The notes under the pieces: generated by a model
What the model was told of the DNA's origin: nothing
The model's database searches: none
What the model saw: only the letters and a program-made list of their open reading frames with translations
Shown: positions 15,049-20,281 of the stretch, piece after piece
Layout of the letters: the number at the start of each line of letters is the position of its first letter
Position numbering within the stretch: the stretch's first letter is position 1
Source: an uncultured Bacilli bacterium
GTDB lineage: Bacteria > Bacillota_I > Bacilli_A > RF39 > UBA660
Reading direction: 5' to 3'
Length of the DNA: 20,281 nucleotides
Assembly: GCA_944358495.1 (NCBI GenBank)
Contig: CALVRF010000016.1
Coordinates: 1 to 20,281 of the forward strand
Translations under genes and position numbers: made by a program

Positions 15049-15937
15049 ATGTCTCACCTACTTTATCAATAAATATCTCATTAAGTGATGGTTCTTCAAC
15101 AACGAACTTGGTAACGTTTTTAGCTTTACTAACGTCTTTAAAGACAGCTTCCTCAACGCTTTCATCAGCAATTTTGATTTCATATTCATCGGCTTTAACA
15201 ATAATATCTAAAACCCCATCAATATTTTTTATTTTTTCTAAATCAATATCGCCTTTTACTTGAATATTTTTCTTTCGATACTGCTTTTTAATATCTTTCA
15301 AATTACCACTTAAAACAGCTTTACCGGCTTTTAACACGACAATTTTTTTACAAAACAGTTCAACGTGTTCCATTCTATGAGATGAAAAGATAATCATACT
15401 ACCATTTTCGGCCATTTCTTTGAGTTCATTTTTAAATAATTCGACATTAAATGGGTCTAAACCAGAAAAAGGCTCATCACAAATTAATAGTCTTGGTTTA
15501 TTTAAAATAGCAGTGATAAATTGAATTTTCTGTTGATTACCTTTGGATAATTCTTTTATTTTTTTGTCTTTATAACTAGAAATACCAAATTTATTTAATA
15601 ATTCATCTAATCTTTCATCAATTTCTTTTTCTTTCATGCCCTTTAAAACGCCATAGTATTGACATTGCTCACGAACGGTTAGTTTGGTAAGTAAACTACG
15701 TTCTTCAGTTAAAAAACCGATGGTATCAGTAACACTATAATCGATTTTTTTACCATCTAAAGTAATTTCACCACTGGTGGGTTCTAAAAGGCCAATAATC
15801 ATCCTAAAGGTCGTGGTTTTCCCGGCGCCATTAACACCTAAGAGGCCAAAAATTTCTCCAGGCTTTACTTCAAAAGATAAATGGTCAACGGCACAGAAAT
15901 CATCGTAATATTTTGTTATGTTGTCAACTTTTAGCAA
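15038..15937 (-). CDS. ABC transporter ATPase, NatA-like
   Basis: This 299-residue nucleotide-binding protein drives the NatB-like permease. It has Walker A GVNGAGKTT (34-42), signature LSKGNQQK (130-137, the SKGN variant common in this class), Walker B LLICDEP (150-156) and H-loop His187. The usual Q-loop region reads GFLTEERSL (74-82), as in NatA relatives that carry Glu there. A C-terminal domain of about 80 residues (from about 215) is of the type found in this subfamily. The start is TTG 15937: AGGAGG lies 7 bases upstream and no in-frame ATG occurs before Met46, inside the ATP-binding core. The ribosome site overlaps the rhodanese stop codon, so this pair belongs to the uppS operon. Confidence 0.93.
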   Translation of the reverse strand: MLKVDNITKYYDDFCAVDHLSFEVKPGEIFGLLGVNGAGKTTTFRMIIGLLEPTSGEITLDGKKIDYSVTDTIGFLTEERSLLTKLTVREQCQYYGVLKGMKEKEIDERLDELLNKFGISSYKDKKIKELSKGNQQKIQFITAILNKPRLLICDEPFSGLDPFNVELFKNELKEMAENGSMIIFSSHRMEHVELFCKKIVVLKAGKAVLSGNLKDIKKQYRKKNIQVKGDIDLEKIKNIDGVLDIIVKADEYEIKIADESVEEAVFKDVSKAKNVTKFVVEEPSLNEIFIDKVGETYEN

Positions 15938-15948
15938 AGTACTTCCTC

Positions 15949-16335
15949 CTAATCTTTAACAAGGCTCTGTTTCCAGTTATCAATGCTACCGAAATCATAG
16001 ACATGTTTATAACCCATATTTTCTAAGGTCTCAGCAGCTTTAGAGCTTCTCGAACCAGAGCGACAGTATACAATAATTGTTTCACTTTTATCTAAATTAA
16101 TTGTTGTTTCATTTATTTCGTCATAAGGTATATTTTTAGCATGTTTAATATGGCCACTTTTATATTCCATATAAGTTCTAACATCAAGAATAGTGGCTCC
16201 ATTTTGAATAAGCGCTTGAGCTTCCTTGGCAGTAATTTTATTAGACGGCATGCTATAATTAAAAGCTAAAATAGTTATCACACTAATTAAAATAATTATT
16301 AAAATTATATACCAGTGTTTACTTAAAAAACGCAT
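15949..16335 (-). CDS. Membrane-anchored rhodanese-domain protein
   Basis: This 128-residue protein has an N-terminal membrane anchor (about 8-26) and one rhodanese domain (about 33-126) facing outside. It shows the family's ILDVRTYMEYKSGHIKHAKN motif (D51, R53, H62) and an intact active loop C91-R-S-G-S-R-S. Rhodaneses carry sulfur on that Cys, and many single-domain forms act in thiol or sulfane-sulfur handling; the substrate here is unknown. It starts 2 bases after the rseP stop with no visible ribosome site, so it should be translated by coupling. An exported sulfur-carrying Cys and the extracytoplasmic thioredoxin-like protein at 2453-3601 could work in the same compartment (inference). 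Confidence 0.92.
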   Translation of the reverse strand: MRFLSKHWYIILIIILISVITILAFNYSMPSNKITAKEAQALIQNGATILDVRTYMEYKSGHIKHAKNIPYDEINETTINLDKSETIIVYCRSGSRSSKAAETLENMGYKHVYDFGSIDNWKQSLVKD

Positions 16336-16337
16336 AA

Positions 16338-17375
16338 TTATTTTATAAGGCGAATAACATCGTTATAAGTAATTAAAATCATTAGTGCGATAAGTAGGAA
16401 AAAGCCAACGGTATGAATGGTATTTTCCAGTTTAGGGTCAACAGGTTTTCCTTTAATTTTTTCAATGATTAAGAATAAGATGCGACCACCATCGAAAGCT
16501 GGAATTGGCAAGAAATTAATAAAACCAACGTTAATGCTGATATAAGCAGTTAAATATAGTAGTGATAAGAAGCCACTAGCGGCAGCACTATCCACAACAC
16601 TATAGATCCCGACTGGACCAGATAGTGATCCTAAATCAAGCTGACCTGTTATCAAGTAAAAAACAATAAATAACATTTGATGAATTAAACTAAAGGTTTT
16701 TGTAAAGGCATATTCTAAGGCTGGTAAAACACCATGTTCGACATCATCTTGAATTTGAATACCATATTTATAAACCACTTCCCCATTTTCAGTTTCTTCT
16801 ATTGGGGTTACCGTTATATCTTTGATTTGACCATCTCTATTGACTTCAAAAGTAATAGGCTCGCCTTGGAATACTTGCAGTTGTAAAGTGAGCTTATCAT
16901 TGGTATTGGCATTGCGACCATTAACTTTTAAAATTTCATCGCCAACCTCTAAACCAGCTGTATAAGCGGGATAATCAGGGTCTACCACACCAATCGTAGT
17001 TTTATTTTGCGGAGCACCATTAATTAACCCCACAATAAAAAGTAAAACAATGGCTAAAATAAAGTTCATCATAATACCGGCAATAACGGTCATGAATTTT
17101 TGACCAAAAGTTTTGACACTAAATTTTTTATCTTTAGGGATACTTTTGTCATCATCAATTTCTTCACCAGCCATTTGGACAAATCCGCCGATTGGAAAAA
17201 GCCTTAGACAGTAATCTGTTTCATCATTTTTACGGTTCCATTTTAAGATTCTTGGTCCCATTCCAATGGAAAACTCATAAACATAAATACCTGATTTTTT
17301 AGCAAAAATAAAGTGTCCAAGTTCATGAATAAATACAATAACTCCGAGTATAAGTATAAAATAAAGTAATGTCAT
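16338..17375 (-). CDS. rseP: RseP-type intramembrane zinc metalloprotease (site-2 protease)
   Basis: This 345-residue membrane protease cuts transmembrane segments such as anti-sigma factors and leftover signal peptides. The zinc site is H17-E18-x-x-H21 in the first helix (FIHELGHF), with the third ligand D295 in NFLPIPAFDGGR (287-298). A PDZ domain spans about 120-200 (AGLEVGDEILKVNG). Four membrane segments fit the family. AGGAGGGG lies 5 bases before ATG 17375 and overlaps the cdsA stop. The position behind cdsA is the classic Firmicutes arrangement, although dxr, often found between them, is absent here. No anti-sigma factor gene is in the window, so its substrate is not shown. Confidence 0.96.
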   Translation of the reverse strand: MTLLYFILILGVIVFIHELGHFIFAKKSGIYVYEFSIGMGPRILKWNRKNDETDYCLRLFPIGGFVQMAGEEIDDDKSIPKDKKFSVKTFGQKFMTVIAGIMMNFILAIVLLFIVGLINGAPQNKTTIGVVDPDYPAYTAGLEVGDEILKVNGRNANTNDKLTLQLQVFQGEPITFEVNRDGQIKDITVTPIEETENGEVVYKYGIQIQDDVEHGVLPALEYAFTKTFSLIHQMLFIVFYLITGQLDLGSLSGPVGIYSVVDSAAASGFLSLLYLTAYISINVGFINFLPIPAFDGGRILFLIIEKIKGKPVDPKLENTIHTVGFFLLIALMILITYNDVIRLIK

Positions 17376-17385
17376 TTTTCCCCTC

Positions 17386-18186
17386 CTATAATATATTTAT
17401 GAAAAAGGTAAAGCCTAATAATACAAAAATAATACTATCTAAACGGTCTAATATTCCGCCATGACCAGGCATGATATTAGAGAAATCTTTGATACCAAAA
17501 TAACGTTTAATAGCCGAGAAAGCTAAGTCGCCAAATTGTCCTAATAAAGATAAAAAGGTACAAATTAATAATAATAATACTTTGGAAAAATTAGGGTCAA
17601 TGCAGGTATGATAGAACATACTACTGACAAAAACACCCATAATAGTGCCAATAATTAAGCCTTCCCAGGTTTTCTTTGGTGATATTTCAGTGAGTAATTT
17701 ATGTTTTCCAATTAAATTACCAGAAATATAAGCAAAAATATCAGTAGTTATAGTAATGGTAAATAGGAAAACAAAAATATTTAAATCAATATTTCTAATC
17801 ATAATTAACAAGGCCATAGAAATACCTAAAAAGAGGATTCCTCCCATCATATAAAAGGCATCAGCTATACTATATTTTTTATGGTCATGATAAAGGACTG
17901 CCGGCAACAATAAAGCTAAGAATAAGGCAGCTAAAACGCGATAATCTAAACTATACATTGTCGATGATGAGCTGACATCAACTAAAATAATTAAGGTTAA
18001 AAATATATAAGAAATAACCGTGATAAAAAATGGTAATGGTTTTTTCTTGCTTTTAGCATTAATAAATTCTCTTAGTCCTAATAAACCAATAATATAAACT
18101 GCAATATTAAAAATTGGTCCGCCTTTAATAATAATCGGGATGAAAATTAATAAAGCAACTATCGCACTAATTATTCTTTTGGTCAT
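17386..18186 (-). CDS. cdsA: Phosphatidate cytidylyltransferase (CDP-diglyceride synthase)
   Basis: This 266-residue integral membrane enzyme makes CDP-diacylglycerol from phosphatidic acid and CTP, the branch point of phospholipid synthesis. It has seven or eight membrane segments and ends with the family signature at 224-250: S-A-I-K-R, K233-D234, then PGHGGILDRLD. Length is typical. The ATG at 18186 follows GGAGGTG and overlaps the uppS end by 20 bases, so it is coupled to undecaprenyl diphosphate synthesis. Confidence 0.96.
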   Translation of the reverse strand: MTKRIISAIVALLIFIPIIIKGGPIFNIAVYIIGLLGLREFINAKSKKKPLPFFITVISYIFLTLIILVDVSSSSTMYSLDYRVLAALFLALLLPAVLYHDHKKYSIADAFYMMGGILFLGISMALLIMIRNIDLNIFVFLFTITITTDIFAYISGNLIGKHKLLTEISPKKTWEGLIIGTIMGVFVSSMFYHTCIDPNFSKVLLLLICTFLSLLGQFGDLAFSAIKRYFGIKDFSNIMPGHGGILDRLDSIIFVLLGFTFFINIL

Positions 18187-18895
18187 AGTTTACACCTCCA
18201 AACCTACGGTCACGCTTGGTATATTCTTCTAAAGCTTTATCAAAGTCCTTTTCTTTAAAGTCAGGAAAATAAGTTTTAGGAAAATATAGTTCGGCATATG
18301 AACATTGCCAAAGCATAAAATTGCTTAATCTTTCTTCACCACTAGTTCTAATTAATAAGTCAACAGGTGGTAAATTATTATATAAATATTTACTATATAA
18401 ATCCTCATCTAAATCATTAATATCAAGGTTATTTGTTTGAACATCGCTGACAATTTTTTTAGTGGCATCGATTATTTCAGCATGACTGCCATAATTAAAG
18501 CAAATATTAAAAGTTTTATCTTGATAATCTTTAGTCTCTTCTTCTATTTTATTCATTGCCTCAATGACTTTATTACTTAACTTTTCAGTTCTTCCAGAAA
18601 AAATAGCTTTTATTTTTTCTTCATGGCAAAATTCTAAAATATCTTTTAACTTCCCAGTTAATAAATTCATTAAGAATCTTACTTCAGCTTCACTTCTTTT
18701 AAAGTTTTCGGTAGAGAATAAATAAGCACTAATATATTTAACTCCTGTTTGATATATATAGGCTGTTAGGTTTTTTAAATTTTGAAAACCCGCTTCATGC
18801 CCCTCACTCCGAGACATTCTCCTTGCTGTAGCCCATCGACCATTGCCATCAACGATAATGGCAACATGATTAGGGATTTTTAAAACTTTATCCAT
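18167..18895 (-). CDS. uppS: Isoprenyl transferase (undecaprenyl diphosphate synthase)
   Basis: This 242-residue cytoplasmic cis-prenyltransferase adds isopentenyl units to farnesyl diphosphate, giving the C55 lipid carrier for peptidoglycan and wall polymers. The catalytic D16 is in VDGNGRWA (15-22), with R20 and SEGHEAG following. RTSGEERLSNFMLWQ and SYAELYF are the later substrate-binding elements, and the end carries RRFGGV. ATG 18895 follows GAGGT. It heads the operon uppS-cdsA-rseP-rhodanese-NatAB-tRNA-Leu. Two promoters are visible upstream. Confidence 0.96.
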   Translation of the reverse strand: MDKVLKIPNHVAIIVDGNGRWATARRMSRSEGHEAGFQNLKNLTAYIYQTGVKYISAYLFSTENFKRSEAEVRFLMNLLTGKLKDILEFCHEEKIKAIFSGRTEKLSNKVIEAMNKIEEETKDYQDKTFNICFNYGSHAEIIDATKKIVSDVQTNNLDINDLDEDLYSKYLYNNLPPVDLLIRTSGEERLSNFMLWQCSYAELYFPKTYFPDFKEKDFDKALEEYTKRDRRFGGVNYDQKNN

Positions 18896-18921
18896 GCTTG
18901 TACCTCACTCTTCTACTATCA

Positions 18922-18950
18922 ATTATAATATATTTTCGCTTATAAAACAA
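18922..18950 (-). promoter_or_regulatory. Proximal uppS promoter
   Basis: The minus strand shows -35 TTGTTT (18945-18950), a 17-base spacer and a perfect -10 TATAAT (18922-18927), giving a leader of about 20 nt. Confidence 0.65.
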
Positions 18951-19018
18951 CGGTATTAACAATTTTTAAGGAGTATTTACAAAACTAGATTGTTTTCTAG
19001 TGATTTTCCTGCAATAAC

Positions 19019-19048
19019 AGTATAACGATTAAATAATTAACTTGTCAA
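19019..19048 (-). promoter_or_regulatory. Distal uppS promoter
   Basis: The minus strand shows a perfect -35 TTGACA (19043-19048), an 18-base spacer and -10 TATACT (19019-19024). The transcript would carry a leader of about 115 nt before uppS. The leader includes a small hairpin, ACTAG/CTAGT followed by TTTTG, that could be a weak attenuator, or this could be a short independent RNA. Confidence 0.5.
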
Positions 19049-19068
19049 TGAATTTATCTCAATTTACG

Positions 19069-19113
19069 AAAAAAGGAAATTAGACTTATTTTTTCTTCCA
19101 ATTTCCCTTTTTT
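19069..19113 (-). terminator. Terminator of the BspA-like gene
   Basis: On the minus strand AAAAAAGGGAAATT pairs with AATTTCCTTTTTT around an 18-base loop, with one bulged G, and ends in six T's. It lies just behind the stop codon at 19132. Confidence 0.8.
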
Positions 19114-19131
19114 AATAATGATTTTAATTGT

Positions 19132-20154
19132 TTAACATTGTCCAGTGGTTACTTCTGAAACACCACTATATGTAAACATATTAGTGATAGTAGTATTTTC
19201 AGTTGTCCAATTTGGGCCAACGTAAATATTCGATAAGTCTGATGTCCCCGTAAACATTAGGCTCATACTGGTAACTTGATTGGTATCAAAAGTACATAAA
19301 TTTAATTCAGTTAAACTCCGGCAGTGATAAAACATTCCGTGCATTGTAGTAACCTTACTGGTATCCCAATTTGATAAATCCAAAAATGGTAAGCTATAGC
19401 ATGACGAAAACATGTTACTCATATTAGTTACATTACTGGTATTAAAATGACTGACATCTAAATTTTTTAAACTAGTACAGTTACCAAACATGGCAGCCAT
19501 AGTTGTTACATTAATGGTGTTAAAGTTACTACCTAGTATAATTGTTTCAAGTTTCATCGGATTAGCTGTCGCAGAACTCATAAACATTCCAGCCATATTA
19601 GTTACATTTCTAGTATCAAGTGTTGTTAAATCTAGTGTTATAAGCTCGCGACTATCGGCAAACATATAGCTCATGTTCGTGGTGTTACTTGTATTAAAAC
19701 TCTCATTAAAATTAATATTTTCTAAATTAGCAAAATAATAAAATAAATAACTACTATCTTCATTAGCTATAACTCCACCATTGGCTCCTATATATAAGTC
19801 ATATTTGGTGTTATCCTCACTATTTTGAACTACGTAAGCCATAACTCCCCTATCCTTGGTTTCTGATACATCCCAACTTTCTACAGCATTACTAGGCACT
19901 CTAGCATCATCTAAAAAAGTAACAGAAATAATATTCTCCCTATAATAATCCGTATGGAAGTCTTCGTTACTTGTACTTGTCCAGCTCTGAATCACCCTAC
20001 TTTTTTGAGCAATATTTCCTTTAGCGGTTATATTTAAATTAGTCTGAAAGGCCGCATAACCTGCTATCATTACAAATAATAAGCATAATGTAGATATTAT
20101 TATTGCTATTTTCCTTTTAGTTCTTTTCGCTTTTCTAGTTAATCTTTTTCGCAT
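19132..20154 (-). CDS. BspA-like (DUF285) repeat surface protein
   Basis: The 340-residue protein has a very basic N terminus (15 residues), a hydrophobic segment (16-32), then YAAF (33-36) with L40, I42, G46 and I48, the same spacing as in the protein at 1-1109. A linker region to about 150 is followed by about seven repeats of roughly 23-25 residues with the core [NK]-V-T-x-M-x-x-M-F-x-x-C-x-S-L-x-x-L-[DN]-L and [FWL]-[ND]-T. Examples are FNTSNVTNMSNMF and WDTSKVTTMHGMF. This is the BspA/DUF285 leucine-rich repeat, used for surface binding and adhesion in gut and oral bacteria and mycoplasmas. It ends in VTTGQC without LPXTG or another wall anchor, so the N-terminal segment may hold it in the membrane. 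GAGGGAG precedes ATG 20154. Confidence 0.9.
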   Translation of the reverse strand: MRKRLTRKAKRTKRKIAIIISTLCLLFVMIAGYAAFQTNLNITAKGNIAQKSRVIQSWTSTSNEDFHTDYYRENIISVTFLDDARVPSNAVESWDVSETKDRGVMAYVVQNSEDNTKYDLYIGANGGVIANEDSSYLFYYFANLENINFNESFNTSNTTNMSYMFADSRELITLDLTTLDTRNVTNMAGMFMSSATANPMKLETIILGSNFNTINVTTMAAMFGNCTSLKNLDVSHFNTSNVTNMSNMFSSCYSLPFLDLSNWDTSKVTTMHGMFYHCRSLTELNLCTFDTNQVTSMSLMFTGTSDLSNIYVGPNWTTENTTITNMFTYSGVSEVTTGQC

Positions 20155-20178
20155 TTGCTACACTCCCTCTATAATTAG

Positions 20179-20187
20179 ATTATAGCA
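20179..20187 (-). promoter_or_regulatory. Extended -10 promoter of the BspA-like gene
   Basis: The minus strand reads TGCTATAAT (20179-20187), a perfect extended -10, 24 bases before the start codon. No clear -35 is present. Confidence 0.55.
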
Positions 20188-20260
20188 TATTTTTGGTATA
20201 TAATCCATACTTTTGATAACATATTCTATTTTAATGGGAAAATTTATCTAGGTGATAAGT

Positions 20261-20281
20261 ATGCTAGAAAACAATTTGAAG
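20261..20281 (+). CDS. Start of a plus-strand gene cut by the window edge
   Basis: ATG 20261 follows AGGTGAT (20250-20256), and seven codons are visible (MLENNLK) before the window ends. The product cannot be identified. The placement, divergent from a surface protein gene, repeats the layout at 1109/1306, where the divergent gene is an XRE regulator. An HTH protein would not be surprising, but this is a guess. Confidence 0.45.

Noticed and set aside
1..20281. Use of TGA as tryptophan (mycoplasma code)
   Set aside because: The Trp positions I checked in conserved families use TGG, and the desulfurase ends at a TGA in the expected place, overlapping the next start.
1..20281. CRISPR array, prophage, complete insertion sequence or known defence operon
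   Set aside because: No regularly spaced repeats, no transposase or phage structural genes and no terminal inverted repeats were seen.

Overview
The window is very A+T-rich, densely packed chromosomal DNA of a low-GC Gram-positive bacterium. AAGGAGG-type ribosome binding sites, ATG/GTG/TTG starts, a metal-dependent MutL endonuclease and the uppS-cdsA-rseP block all point to Bacillota. The superoxide reductase and the BspA/DUF285 surface protein suggest an anaerobic, host-associated (gut-type) member of the Bacilli/Erysipelotrichia/RF39-like groups. Trp is encoded by TGG and TGA works as a stop (end of the cysteine desulfurase), so the standard bacterial code applies. The taxonomic guess is inference.

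Layout. 1-1109 (-) is the N-terminal part of a secreted Ig/TasA-like surface protein. It is divergent from a tandem-HTH regulator (1306-1776, +), with a perfect inverted repeat between them. 7033 down to 1793 (-) is a five-gene operon: mutL, cysteine desulfurase, dCMP deaminase, thioredoxin-DsbD-like membrane protein and an Asn/Thr-rich anchored protein, closed by a bidirectional terminator. 7034-7502 holds no recognisable gene apart from the mutL promoter, possible decayed coding sequence and a tRNA terminator. Next (-) come tRNA-Thr(CGT), desulfoferrodoxin and a small two-gene unit (8032-8824) that I do not recognise. Its two proteins share an Asn/Gly/Ile-rich motif, at the C terminus of the first and the N terminus of the second.

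9057-13403 (+) encodes a MacB/LolD-type ABC ATPase, a 1003-residue double-FtsX permease with a large extracytoplasmic coiled coil, and an anchored protein with two PepSY-like domains. 18895 down to 13616 (-) is a tightly coupled envelope operon: uppS, cdsA, rseP, a membrane-anchored rhodanese, a NatA/NatB-like ABC exporter and finally tRNA-Leu(GAG). 20154-19132 (-) is a BspA-like repeat surface protein, and a new gene begins at 20261 (+).

Functionally, most of the window concerns the cell envelope: lipid carrier and phospholipid precursor synthesis, intramembrane proteolysis, ABC exporters and surface proteins. Sulfur/thiol functions (desulfurase, thioredoxin-like protein, rhodanese, superoxide reductase) are scattered among them. 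The least explained items are the two-gene unit at 8032-8824 with a palindrome in its promoter, the tandem-HTH regulator with its operator-like repeat, and the DsbD-like protein that has only one Cys in its membrane domain.
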